This document shows positions 11,148-25,067 of a stretch of 64,000 nt of DNA, piece after piece. The notes under the pieces are model-generated. The model did no database searches, was not told the DNA's origin, and saw only the letters and a list, made by a program, of their open reading frames with translations. The position numbers were made by a program, and so were the translations under genes. This stretch comes from Ascidia mentula (taxonomy: Eukaryota; Chordata; Ascidiacea; Phlebobranchia; Ascidiidae): NCBI GenBank assembly GCA_947561715.1, contig OX387202.1, positions 15,141,001 to 15,205,000 on the forward strand, written 5' to 3'. Every line of letters begins with the position of its first letter. Positions within the stretch are counted from its first letter, which is position 1.

Positions 11148-12299
11148 AAATTTGACCATATTGACCAATAAGCCTTCTAAATTTATAACTTTGGCAGTAT
11201 GCAAGTACAACATGTGTTCAATCATGTACATTTGCACATATCAGCAAACTTGGCAATAATACACAACTTTATTTGTAAAAAATTGTATTTGTTGACTTCC
11301 GGGGCCGGGCCACGTAGCAGCCTTCGACATGCTACAAAATGTTGATTTGCGGACTGCAGTTTGTACACCCTTGGTGTAAACAAATACAAAACATTTTTGC
11401 TATATGTTTAGATGATGGATTGCTTTCCACATTTCTTTTTCATGTGCTCTTTGGATAAAATGGCAACAAATTTTAGAGATATGTGTCATATATAACGCTA
11501 AATACTATTTTTTCCAATACACACAAACATATGTATTTACTGTTTATCCTGTGACATGTGTTACATAATTGATTTCTGTGACAAAATACTGTAAAAAAAA
11601 TATGCTCTATTTTCTGTGCAGGTCGTACTCAGTTCGAAAAAAAGGAAAAGTTGAATTGTGATGGTTACTTTTGAGGGAAAAGAAAATTGAAAATGTAGTG
11701 TAGTTCATACTACACCTGACAAATTCCTGCAAATATGTCATTGGTAGGGGAGTCAGGAGATAAATTTTCATGTTAGGTACCACGAATCCATACGAGTTGA
11801 TAAACCCTTCGGTATCTGAGATCAAATCCTAATAGAATGCAACAGTACAGTCAAACGATAACGCGTGAAATATGTCCACATCAAAGTCATTGCGTCATAA
11901 GGGACAAACAGAAAGAAAGGCAATCTTCGACCAAAACGAATTTCAATGCCAGGACCAAACTTTATTTTATCAAAATAGGACTAAAGACCGCATATCAGTA
12001 ATTCTATTAAAATAGTTTTGCCCGCGGGGAATGCCCGTCTTGTACTCCTGCGTCATAGAGAGTCTCAGTTTCGTCACTGAGACTCTCTATGGTGATGCAT
12101 TGGGGTCAATTTTCTGTTTTAATGAGCAAGAAGTCACGTGGTGTAGCCAGGGCGATTTTCAGCGTGTTTGGTGCAGTTTTAGTGCATTTTTTTGCTCTTC
12201 TCAGTCAGTCAGACGTTTGGTGCAGGGTGCTGTGAAAAGTTTAGTTGAAAAACCATCAAAATGTTCAAGGGGATGAAGCACAAAATTGAATCTTTTATT
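11148..12299. other. Non-repetitive core of the giant element
   Basis: About 1,150 bp separate the two opposed arrays. The core includes a GC-rich patch (ccggggccgggccacg near 11300) inside AT-rich sequence, a perfect 15-bp hairpin at 12054-12091, and only short reading frames (72 and 81 codons) without recognisable domains. I see no transposase motif. It could be captured host sequence or the remains of an older internal element. Confidence 0.7.
12054..12091. repeat. Perfect 15-bp stem hairpin in the element core
   Basis: CATAGAGAGTCTCAG (12054-12068) is followed by an 8-base loop (tttcgtca) and its exact inverse CTGAGACTCTCTATG (12077-12091). It lies 208 bp before the inner edge of the right array. 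It may be the tip of a small palindromic insertion or a structured RNA element. Function unknown. Confidence 0.8.
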
Positions 12300-15200
12300 G
12301 GCACCTATTGCAAGAACGCCGAGCAGAATTGTTTTAATAGGGAAGTTTTTCGCATGCCGACATTACGCCATTATGCTGCTGATTCGCAAAAAGCGGGTCT
12401 TATTCGATGGGCGATTTGAAGGTCATCCGGCACCTTAATTTCAAATTTGTTAATTGCATGTTGTAGAGCATTAAATTTCCGTTTTCGTGATATTGGTCAC
12501 TATGGGCACCTATTGCAAGAACGCCGAGCAGAATTGTTTTAATAGGGAAGTTTTTCGCATGCCGACATTACGCCATTATGCTGCTGATTCGCAAAAAGCG
12601 GGTCTTATTCGATGGGCGATTTGAAGGTCATCCGGCACCTTAATTTCAAATTTGTTAATTGCATGTTGTAGAGCATTAAATTTCCGTTCTCGTGATATTG
12701 GTCAATATGGGCACCTATTGCAAGAACGCCGAGCAGAATTGTTTTAATAGGGAAGTTTTTCGCATGCCGACATTACGCCATTATGCTGCTGATTCGCAAA
12801 AAGCGGGTCTTATTCGATGGGCGATTTGAAGGTCATCCGGCACCTTAATTTCAAATTTGTTAATTGCATGTTGTAGAGCATTAAATTTCCGTTTTCGTGA
12901 TATTGGTCACTATGGGCACCTATTGCAAGAACGCCGAGCAGAATTGTTTTAATAGGGAAGTTTTTCGCATGCCGACATTACGCCATTATGCTGCTGATTC
13001 GCAAAAAGCGGGTCTTATTCGATGGGCGATTTGAAGGTCATCCGGCACCTTAATTTCAAATTTGTTAATTGCATGTTGTAGAGCATTAAATTTCCGTTCT
13101 CGTGATATTGGTCAATATGGGCACCTATTGCAAGAACGCCGAGCAGAATTGTTTTAATAGGGAAGTTTTTCGCATGCCGACATTACGCCATTATGCTGCT
13201 GATTCGCAAAAAGCGGGTCTTATTCGATGGGCGATTTGAAGGTCATCCGGCACCTTAATTTCAAATTTGTTAATTGCATGTTGTAGAGCATTAAATTTCC
13301 GTTTTCGTGATATTGGTCACTATGGGCACCTATTGCAAGAACGCCGAGCAGAATTGTTTTAATAGGGAAGTTTTTCGCATGCCGACATTACGCCATTATG
13401 CTGCTGATTCGCAAAAAGCGGGTCTTATTCGATGGGCGATTTGAAGGTCATCCGGCACCTTAATTTCAAATTTGTTAATTGCATGTTGTAGAGCATTAAA
13501 TTTCCGTTCTCGTGATATTGGTCAATATGGGCACCTATTGCAAGAACGCCGAGCAGAATTGTTTTAATAGGGAAGTTTTTCGCATGCCGACATTACGCCA
13601 TTATGCTGCTGATTCGCAAAAAGCGGGTCTTATTCGATGGGCGATTTGAAGGTCATCCGGCACCTTAATTTCAAATTTGTTAATTGCATGTTGTAGAGCA
13701 TTAAATTTCCGTTTTCGTGATATTGGTCACTATGGGCACCTATTGCAAGAACGCCGAGCAGAATTGTTTTAATAGGGAAGTTTTTCGCATGCCGACATTA
13801 CGCCATTATGCTGCTGATTCGCAAAAAGCGGGTCTTATTCGATGGGCGATTTGAAGGTCATCCGGCACCTTAATTTCAAATTTGTTAATTGCATGTTGTA
13901 GAGCATTAAATTTCCGTTCTCGTGATATTGGTCAATATGGGCACCTATTGCAAGAACGCCGAGCAGAATTGTTTTAATAGGGAAGTTTTTCGCATGCCGA
14001 CATTACGCCATTATGCTGCTGATTCGCAAAAAGCGGGTCTTATTCGATGGGCGATTTGAAGGTCATCCGGCACCTTAATTTCAAATTTGTTAATTGCATG
14101 TTGTAGAGCATTAAATTTCCGTTTTCGTGATATTGGTCACTATGGGCACCTATTGCAAGAACGCCGAGCAGAATTGTTTTAATAGGGAAGTTTTTCGCAT
14201 GCCGACATTACGCCATTATGCTGCTGATTCGCAAAAAGCGGGTCTTATTCGATGGGCGATTTGAAGGTCATCCGGCACCTTAATTTCAAATTTGTTAATT
14301 GCATGTTGTAGAGCATTAAATTTCCGTTCTCGTGATATTGGTCAATATGGGCACCTATTGCAAGAACGCCGAGCAGAATTGTTTTAATAGGGAAGTTTTT
14401 CGCATGCCGACATTACGCCATTATGCTGCTGATTCGCAAAAAGCGGGTCTTATTCGATGGGCGATTTGAAGGTCATCCGGCACCTTAATTTCAAATTTGT
14501 TAATTGCATGTTGTAGAGCATTAAATTTCCGTTTTCGTGATATTGGTCACTATGGGCACCTATTGCAAGAACGCCGAGCAGAATTGTTTTAATAGGGAAG
14601 TTTTTCGCATGCCGACATTACGCCATTATGCTGCTGATTCGCAAAAAGCGGGTCTTATTCGATGGGCGATTTGAAGGTCATCCGGCACCTTAATTTCAAA
14701 TTTGTTAATTGCATGTTGTAGAGCATTAAATTTCCGTTCTCGTGATATTGGTCAATATGGGCACCTATTGCAAGAACGCCGAGCAGAATTGTTTTAATAG
14801 GGAAGTTTTTCGCATGCCGACATTACGCCATTATGCTGCTGATTCGCAAAAAGCGGGTCTTATTCGATGGGCGATTTGAAGGTCATCCGGCACCTTAATT
14901 TCAAATTTGTTAATTGCATGTTGTAGAGCATTAAATTTCCGTTTTCGTGATATTGGTCACTATGGGCACCTATTGCAAGAACGCCGAGCAGAATTGTTTT
15001 AATAGGGAAGTTTTTCGCATGCCGACATTACGCCATTATGCTGCTGATTCGCAAAAAGCGGGTCTTATTCGATGGGCGATTTGAAGGTCATCCGGCACCT
15101 TAATTTCAAATTTGTTAATTGCATGTTGTAGAGCATTAAATTTCCGTTCTCGTGATATTGGTCAATATGGGCACCTATTGCAAGAACGCCGAGCAGAATT

Positions 15201-18200
15201 GTTTTAATAGGGAAGTTTTTCGCATGCCGACATTACGCCATTATGCTGCTGATTCGCAAAAAGCGGGTCTTATTCGATGGGCGATTTGAAGGTCATCCGG
15301 CACCTTAATTTCAAATTTGTTAATTGCATGTTGTAGAGCATTAAATTTCCGTTTTCGTGATATTGGTCACTATGGGCACCTATTGCAAGAACGCCGAGCA
15401 GAATTGTTTTAATAGGGAAGTTTTTCGCATGCCGACATTACGCCATTATGCTGCTGATTCGCAAAAAGCGGGTCTTATTCGATGGGCGATTTGAAGGTCA
15501 TCCGGCACCTTAATTTCAAATTTGTTAATTGCATGTTGTAGAGCATTAAATTTCCGTTCTCGTGATATTGGTCAATATGGGCACCTATTGCAAGAACGCC
15601 GAGCAGAATTGTTTTAATAGGGAAGTTTTTCGCATGCCGACATTACGCCATTATGCTGCTGATTCGCAAAAAGCGGGTCTTATTCGATGGGCGATTTGAA
15701 GGTCATCCGGCACCTTAATTTCAAATTTGTTAATTGCATGTTGTAGAGCATTAAATTTCCGTTTTCGTGATATTGGTCACTATGGGCACCTATTGCAAGA
15801 ACGCCGAGCAGAATTGTTTTAATAGGGAAGTTTTTCGCATGCCGACATTACGCCATTATGCTGCTGATTCGCAAAAAGCGGGTCTTATTCGATGGGCGAT
15901 TTGAAGGTCATCCGGCACCTTAATTTCAAATTTGTTAATTGCATGTTGTAGAGCATTAAATTTCCGTTCTCGTGATATTGGTCAATATGGGCACCTATTG
16001 CAAGAACGCCGAGCAGAATTGTTTTAATAGGGAAGTTTTTCGCATGCCGACATTACGCCATTATGCTGCTGATTCGCAAAAAGCGGGTCTTATTCGATGG
16101 GCGATTTGAAGGTCATCCGGCACCTTAATTTCAAATTTGTTAATTGCATGTTGTAGAGCATTAAATTTCCGTTTTCGTGATATTGGTCACTATGGGCACC
16201 TATTGCAAGAACGCCGAGCAGAATTGTTTTAATAGGGAAGTTTTTCGCATGCCGACATTACGCCATTATGCTGCTGATTCGCAAAAAGCGGGTCTTATTC
16301 GATGGGCGATTTGAAGGTCATCCGGCACCTTAATTTCAAATTTGTTAATTGCATGTTGTAGAGCATTAAATTTCCGTTCTCGTGATATTGGTCAATATGG
16401 GCACCTATTGCAAGAACGCCGAGCAGAATTGTTTTAATAGGGAAGTTTTTCGCATGCCGACATTACGCCATTATGCTGCTGATTCGCAAAAAGCGGGTCT
16501 TATTCGATGGGCGATTTGAAGGTCATCCGGCACCTTAATTTCAAATTTGTTAATTGCATGTTGTAGAGCATTAAATTTCCGTTTTCGTGATATTGGTCAC
16601 TATGGGCACCTATTGCAAGAACGCCGAGCAGAATTGTTTTAATAGGGAAGTTTTTCGCATGCCGACATTACGCCATTATGCTGCTGATTCGCAAAAAGCG
16701 GGTCTTATTCGATGGGCGATTTGAAGGTCATCCGGCACCTTAATTTCAAATTTGTTAATTGCATGTTGTAGAGCATTAAATTTCCGTTCTCGTGATATTG
16801 GTCAATATGGGCACCTATTGCAAGAACGCCGAGCAGAATTGTTTTAATAGGGAAGTTTTTCGCATGCCGACATTACGCCATTATGCTGCTGATTCGCAAA
16901 AAGCGGGTCTTATTCGATGGGCGATTTGAAGGTCATCCGGCACCTTAATTTCAAATTTGTTAATTGCATGTTGTAGAGCATTAAATTTCCGTTTTCGTGA
17001 TATTGGTCACTATGGGCACCTATTGCAAGAACGCCGAGCAGAATTGTTTTAATAGGGAAGTTTTTCGCATGCCGACATTACGCCATTATGCTGCTGATTC
17101 GCAAAAAGCGGGTCTTATTCGATGGGCGATTTGAAGGTCATCCGGCACCTTAATTTCAAATTTGTTAATTGCATGTTGTAGAGCATTAAATTTCCGTTCT
17201 CGTGATATTGGTCAATATGGGCACCTATTGCAAGAACGCCGAGCAGAATTGTTTTAATAGGGAAGTTTTTCGCATGCCGACATTACGCCATTATGCTGCT
17301 GATTCGCAAAAAGCGGGTCTTATTCGATGGGCGATTTGAAGGTCATCCGGCACCTTAATTTCAAATTTGTTAATTGCATGTTGTAGAGCATTAAATTTCC
17401 GTTTTCGTGATATTGGTCACTATGGGCACCTATTGCAAGAACGCCGAGCAGAATTGTTTTAATAGGGAAGTTTTTCGCATGCCGACATTACGCCATTATG
17501 CTGCTGATTCGCAAAAAGCGGGTCTTATTCGATGGGCGATTTGAAGGTCATCCGGCACCTTAATTTCAAATTTGTTAATTGCATGTTGTAGAGCATTAAA
17601 TTTCCGTTCTCGTGATATTGGTCAATATGGGCACCTATTGCAAGAACGCCGAGCAGAATTGTTTTAATAGGGAAGTTTTTCGCATGCCGACATTACGCCA
17701 TTATGCTGCTGATTCGCAAAAAGCGGGTCTTATTCGATGGGCGATTTGAAGGTCATCCGGCACCTTAATTTCAAATTTGTTAATTGCATGTTGTAGAGCA
17801 TTAAATTTCCGTTTTCGTGATATTGGTCACTATGGGCACCTATTGCAAGAACGCCGAGCAGAATTGTTTTAATAGGGAAGTTTTTCGCATGCCGACATTA
17901 CGCCATTATGCTGCTGATTCGCAAAAAGCGGGTCTTATTCGATGGGCGATTTGAAGGTCATCCGGCACCTTAATTTCAAATTTGTTAATTGCATGTTGTA
18001 GAGCATTAAATTTCCGTTCTCGTGATATTGGTCAATATGGGCACCTATTGCAAGAACGCCGAGCAGAATTGTTTTAATAGGGAAGTTTTTCGCATGCCGA
18101 CATTACGCCATTATGCTGCTGATTCGCAAAAAGCGGGTCTTATTCGATGGGCGATTTGAAGGTCATCCGGCACCTTAATTTCAAATTTGTTAATTGCATG

Positions 18201-21200
18201 TTGTAGAGCATTAAATTTCCGTTTTCGTGATATTGGTCACTATGGGCACCTATTGCAAGAACGCCGAGCAGAATTGTTTTAATAGGGAAGTTTTTCGCAT
18301 GCCGACATTACGCCATTATGCTGCTGATTCGCAAAAAGCGGGTCTTATTCGATGGGCGATTTGAAGGTCATCCGGCACCTTAATTTCAAATTTGTTAATT
18401 GCATGTTGTAGAGCATTAAATTTCCGTTCTCGTGATATTGGTCAATATGGGCACCTATTGCAAGAACGCCGAGCAGAATTGTTTTAATAGGGAAGTTTTT
18501 CGCATGCCGACATTACGCCATTATGCTGCTGATTCGCAAAAAGCGGGTCTTATTCGATGGGCGATTTGAAGGTCATCCGGCACCTTAATTTCAAATTTGT
18601 TAATTGCATGTTGTAGAGCATTAAATTTCCGTTTTCGTGATATTGGTCACTATGGGCACCTATTGCAAGAACGCCGAGCAGAATTGTTTTAATAGGGAAG
18701 TTTTTCGCATGCCGACATTACGCCATTATGCTGCTGATTCGCAAAAAGCGGGTCTTATTCGATGGGCGATTTGAAGGTCATCCGGCACCTTAATTTCAAA
18801 TTTGTTAATTGCATGTTGTAGAGCATTAAATTTCCGTTCTCGTGATATTGGTCAATATGGGCACCTATTGCAAGAACGCCGAGCAGAATTGTTTTAATAG
18901 GGAAGTTTTTCGCATGCCGACATTACGCCATTATGCTGCTGATTCGCAAAAAGCGGGTCTTATTCGATGGGCGATTTGAAGGTCATCCGGCACCTTAATT
19001 TCAAATTTGTTAATTGCATGTTGTAGAGCATTAAATTTCCGTTTTCGTGATATTGGTCACTATGGGCACCTATTGCAAGAACGCCGAGCAGAATTGTTTT
19101 AATAGGGAAGTTTTTCGCATGCCGACATTACGCCATTATGCTGCTGATTCGCAAAAAGCGGGTCTTATTCGATGGGCGATTTGAAGGTCATCCGGCACCT
19201 TAATTTCAAATTTGTTAATTGCATGTTGTAGAGCATTAAATTTCCGTTCTCGTGATATTGGTCAATATGGGCACCTATTGCAAGAACGCCGAGCAGAATT
19301 GTTTTAATAGGGAAGTTTTTCGCATGCCGACATTACGCCATTATGCTGCTGATTCGCAAAAAGCGGGTCTTATTCGATGGGCGATTTGAAGGTCATCCGG
19401 CACCTTAATTTCAAATTTGTTAATTGCATGTTGTAGAGCATTAAATTTCCGTTCTCGTGATATTGGTCAATATGGGCACCTATTGCAAGAACGCCGAGCA
19501 GAATTGTTTTAATAGGGAAGTTTTTCGCATGCCGACATTACGCCATTATGCTGCTGATTCGCAAAAAGCGGGTCTTATTCGATGGGCGATTTGAAGGTCA
19601 TCCGGCACCTTAATTTCAAATTTGTTAATTGCATGTTGTAGAGCATTAAATTTCCGTTTTCGTGATATTGGTCACTATGGGCACCTATTGCAAGAACGCC
19701 GAGCAGAATTGTTTTAATAGGGAAGTTTTTCGCATGCCGACATTACGCCATTATGCTGCTGATTCGCAAAAAGCGGGTCTTATTCGATGGGCGATTTGAA
19801 GGTCATCCGGCACCTTAATTTCAAATTTGTTAATTGCATGTTGTAGAGCATTAAATTTCCGTTCTCGTGATATTGGTCAATATGGGCACCTATTGCAAGA
19901 ACGCCGAGCAGAATTGTTTTAATAGGGAAGTTTTTCGCATGCCGACATTACGCCATTATGCTGCTGATTCGCAAAAAGCGGGTCTTATTCGATGGGCGAT
20001 TTGAAGGTCATCCGGCACCTTAATTTCAAATTTGTTAATTGCATGTTGTAGAGCATTAAATTTCCGTTTTCGTGATATTGGTCACTATGGGCACCTATTG
20101 CAAGAACGCCGAGCAGAATTGTTTTAATAGGGAAGTTTTTCGCATGCCGACATTACGCCATTATGCTGCTGATTCGCAAAAAGCGGGTCTTATTCGATGG
20201 GCGATTTGAAGGTCATCCGGCACCTTAATTTCAAATTTGTTAATTGCATGTTGTAGAGCATTAAATTTCCGTTCTCGTGATATTGGTCAATATGGGCACC
20301 TATTGCAAGAACGCCGAGCAGAATTGTTTTAATAGGGAAGTTTTTCGCATGCCGACATTACGCCATTATGCTGCTGATTCGCAAAAAGCGGGTCTTATTC
20401 GATGGGCGATTTGAAGGTCATCCGGCACCTTAATTTCAAATTTGTTAATTGCATGTTGTAGAGCATTAAATTTCCGTTTTCGTGATATTGGTCACTATGG
20501 GCACCTATTGCAAGAACGCCGAGCAGAATTGTTTTAATAGGGAAGTTTTTCGCATGCCGACATTACGCCATTATGCTGCTGATTCGCAAAAAGCGGGTCT
20601 TATTCGATGGGCGATTTGAAGGTCATCCGGCACCTTAATTTCAAATTTGTTAATTGCATGTTGTAGAGCATTAAATTTCCGTTCTCGTGATATTGGTCAA
20701 TATGGGCACCTATTGCAAGAACGCCGAGCAGAATTGTTTTAATAGGGAAGTTTTTCGCATGCCGACATTACGCCATTATGCTGCTGATTCGCAAAAAGCG
20801 GGTCTTATTCGATGGGCGATTTGAAGGTCATCCGGCACCTTAATTTCAAATTTGTTAATTGCATGTTGTAGAGCATTAAATTTCCGTTTTCGTGATATTG
20901 GTCACTATGGGCACCTATTGCAAGAACGCCGAGCAGAATTGTTTTAATAGGGAAGTTTTTCGCATGCCGACATTACGCCATTATGCTGCTGATTCGCAAA
21001 AAGCGGGTCTTATTCGATGGGCGATTTGAAGGTCATCCGGCACCTTAATTTCAAATTTGTTAATTGCATGTTGTAGAGCATTAAATTTCCGTTCTCGTGA
21101 TATTGGTCAATATGGGCACCTATTGCAAGAACGCCGAGCAGAATTGTTTTAATAGGGAAGTTTTTCGCATGCCGACATTACGCCATTATGCTGCTGATTC

Positions 21201-24200
21201 GCAAAAAGCGGGTCTTATTCGATGGGCGATTTGAAGGTCATCCGGCACCTTAATTTCAAATTTGTTAATTGCATGTTGTAGAGCATTAAATTTCCGTTTT
21301 CGTGATATTGGTCACTATGGGCACCTATTGCAAGAACGCCGAGCAGAATTGTTTTAATAGGGAAGTTTTTCGCATGCCGACATTACGCCATTATGCTGCT
21401 GATTCGCAAAAAGCGGGTCTTATTCGATGGGCGATTTGAAGGTCATCCGGCACCTTAATTTCAAATTTGTTAATTGCATGTTGTAGAGCATTAAATTTCC
21501 GTTCTCGTGATATTGGTCAATATGGGCACCTATTGCAAGAACGCCGAGCAGAATTGTTTTAATAGGGAAGTTTTTCGCATGCCGACATTACGCCATTATG
21601 CTGCTGATTCGCAAAAAGCGGGTCTTATTCGATGGGCGATTTGAAGGTCATCCGGCACCTTAATTTCAAATTTGTTAATTGCATGTTGTAGAGCATTAAA
21701 TTTCCGTTTTCGTGATATTGGTCACTATGGGCACCTATTGCAAGAACGCCGAGCAGAATTGTTTTAATAGGGAAGTTTTTCGCATGCCGACATTACGCCA
21801 TTATGCTGCTGATTCGCAAAAAGCGGGTCTTATTCGATGGGCGATTTGAAGGTCATCCGGCACCTTAATTTCAAATTTGTTAATTGCATGTTGTAGAGCA
21901 TTAAATTTCCGTTCTCGTGATATTGGTCAATATGGGCACCTATTGCAAGAACGCCGAGCAGAATTGTTTTAATAGGGAAGTTTTTCGCATGCCGACATTA
22001 CGCCATTATGCTGCTGATTCGCAAAAAGCGGGTCTTATTCGATGGGCGATTTGAAGGTCATCCGGCACCTTAATTTCAAATTTGTTAATTGCATGTTGTA
22101 GAGCATTAAATTTCCGTTCTCGTGATATTGGTCAATATGGGCACCTATTGCAAGAACGCCGAGCAGAATTGTTTTAATAGGGAAGTTTTTCGCATGCCGA
22201 CATTACGCCATTATGCTGCTGATTCGCAAAAAGCGGGTCTTATTCGATGGGCGATTTGAAGGTCATCCGGCACCTTAATTTCAAATTTGTTAATTGCATG
22301 TTGTAGAGCATTAAATTTCCGTTCTCGTGATATTGGTCAATATGGGCACCTATTGCAAGAACGCCGAGCAGAATTGTTTTAATAGGGAAGTTTTTCGCAT
22401 GCCGACATTACGCCATTATGCTGCTGATTCGCAAAAAGCGGGTCTTATTCGATGGGCGATTTGAAGGTCATCCGGCACCTTAATTTCAAATTTGTTAATT
22501 GCATGTTGTAGAGCATTAAATTTCCGTTTTCGTGATATTGGTCACTATGGGCACCTATTGCAAGAACGCCGAGCAGAATTGTTTTAATAGGGAAGTTTTT
22601 CGCATGCCGACATTACGCCATTATGCTGCTGATTCGCAAAAAGCGGGTCTTATTCGATGGGCGATTTGAAGGTCATCCGGCACCTTAATTTCAAATTTGT
22701 TAATTGCATGTTGTAGAGCATTAAATTTCCGTTCTCGTGATATTGGTCAATATGGGCACCTATTGCAAGAACGCCGAGCAGAATTGTTTTAATAGGGAAG
22801 TTTTTCGCATGCCGACATTACGCCATTATGCTGCTGATTCGCAAAAAGCGGGTCTTATTCGATGGGCGATTTGAAGGTCATCCGGCACCTTAATTTCAAA
22901 TTTGTTAATTGCATGTTGTAGAGCATTAAATTTCCGTTTTCGTGATATTGGTCACTATGGGCACCTATTGCAAGAACGCCGAGCAGAATTGTTTTAATAG
23001 GGAAGTTTTTCGCATGCCGACATTACGCCATTATGCTGCTGATTCGCAAAAAGCGGGTCTTATTCGATGGGCGATTTGAAGGTCATCCGGCACCTTAATT
23101 TCAAATTTGTTAATTGCATGTTGTAGAGCATTAAATTTCCGTTCTCGTGATATTGGTCAATATGGGCACCTATTGCAAGAACGCCGAGCAGAATTGTTTT
23201 AATAGGGAAGTTTTTCGCATGCCGACATTACGCCATTATGCTGCTGATTCGCAAAAAGCGGGTCTTATTCGATGGGCGATTTGAAGGTCATCCGGCACCT
23301 TAATTTCAAATTTGTTAATTGCATGTTGTAGAGCATTAAATTTCCGTTTTCGTGATATTGGTCACTATGGGCACCTATTGCAAGAACGCCGAGCAGAATT
23401 GTTTTAATAGGGAAGTTTTTCGCATGCCGACATTACGCCATTATGCTGCTGATTCGCAAAAAGCGGGTCTTATTCGATGGGCGATTTGAAGGTCATCCGG
23501 CACCTTAATTTCAAATTTGTTAATTGCATGTTGTAGAGCATTAAATTTCCGTTCTCGTGATATTGGTCAATATGGGCACCTATTGCAAGAACGCCGAGCA
23601 GAATTGTTTTAATAGGGAAGTTTTTCGCATGCCGACATTACGCCATTATGCTGCTGATTCGCAAAAAGCGGGTCTTATTCGATGGGCGATTTGAAGGTCA
23701 TCCGGCACCTTAATTTCAAATTTGTTAATTGCATGTTGTAGAGCATTAAATTTCCGTTTTCGTGATATTGGTCACTATGGGCACCTATTGCAAGAACGCC
23801 GAGCAGAATTGTTTTAATAGGGAAGTTTTTCGCATGCCGACATTACGCCATTATGCTGCTGATTCGCAAAAAGCGGGTCTTATTCGATGGGCGATTTGAA
23901 GGTCATCCGGCACCTTAATTTCAAATTTGTTAATTGCATGTTGTAGAGCATTAAATTTCCGTTCTCGTGATATTGGTCAATATGGGCACCTATTGCAAGA
24001 ACGCCGAGCAGAATTGTTTTAATAGGGAAGTTTTTCGCATGCCGACATTACGCCATTATGCTGCTGATTCGCAAAAAGCGGGTCTTATTCGATGGGCGAT
24101 TTGAAGGTCATCCGGCACCTTAATTTCAAATTTGTTAATTGCATGTTGTAGAGCATTAAATTTCCGTTCTCGTGATATTGGTCAATATGGGCACCTATTG

Positions 24201-25067
24201 CAAGAACGCCGAGCAGAATTGTTTTAATAGGGAAGTTTTTCGCATGCCGACATTACGCCATTATGCTGCTGATTCGCAAAAAGCGGGTCTTATTCGATGG
24301 GCGATTTGAAGGTCATCCGGCACCTTAATTTCAAATTTGTTAATTGCATGTTGTAGAGCATTAAATTTCCGTTTTCGTGATATTGGTCACTATGGGCACC
24401 TATTGCAAGAACGCCGAGCAGAATTGTTTTAATAGGGAAGTTTTTCGCATGCCGACATTACGCCATTATGCTGCTGATTCGCAAAAAGCGGGTCTTATTC
24501 GATGGGCGATTTGAAGGTCATCCGGCACCTTAATTTCAAATTTGTTAATTGCATGTTGTAGAGCATTAAATTTCCGTTCTCGTGATATTGGTCAATATGG
24601 GCACCTATTGCAAGAACGCCGAGCAGAATTGTTTTAATAGGGAAGTTTTTCGCATGCCGACATTACGCCATTATGCTGCTGATTCGCAAAAAGCGGGTCT
24701 TATTCGATGGGCGATTTGAAGGTCATCCGGCACCTTAATTTCAAATTTGTTAATTGCATGTTGTAGAGCATTAAATTTCCGTTCTCGTGATATTGGTCAA
24801 TATGGGCACCTATTGCAAGAACGCCGAGCAGAATTGTTTTAATAGGGAAGTTTTTCGCATGCCGACATTACGCCATTATGCTGCTGATTCGCAAAAAGCG
24901 GGTCTTATTCGATGGGCGATTTGAAGGTCATCCGGCACCTTAATTTCAAATTTGTTAATTGCATGTTGTAGAGCAATTAATTTCCGTTCTCGTGATATTG
25001 GTCAATATGGGCACCTATTGCAAGAACGCCGAGCAGATTTCTTTGTATTAGACTAGTTTTTCGCATG
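12300..25067 (-). repeat. Right array: about 62 inverted copies of the 205-bp unit, mostly as 410-bp dimers
   Basis: This array is the reverse complement of the left unit, with GCATGCC landmarks from 12352 to 25063 (62 periods of 205 bp plus one base). It is far more uniform than the left array. Almost all units belong to two types that differ at two sites, gttttcg with gtcac versus gttctcg with gtcaa, and these alternate strictly over most of the length. The alternation slips near 19.3-19.5, 21.9-22.3, 24.0-24.2 and 24.6-25.0 kb, where second-type units occur in runs. The last unit is diverged and merges into the outer terminal repeat, mirroring the left end. Confidence 0.95.

Noticed and set aside
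12031-12276. 81-codon frame in the core of the giant element
   Set aside because: It runs through the perfect hairpin and has no domain, splice context or coding bias.
5336-25067. CRISPR array
   Set aside because: The period is 205 bp with no distinct spacers, no cas genes are present, and the surrounding genes are eukaryotic and intron-containing.
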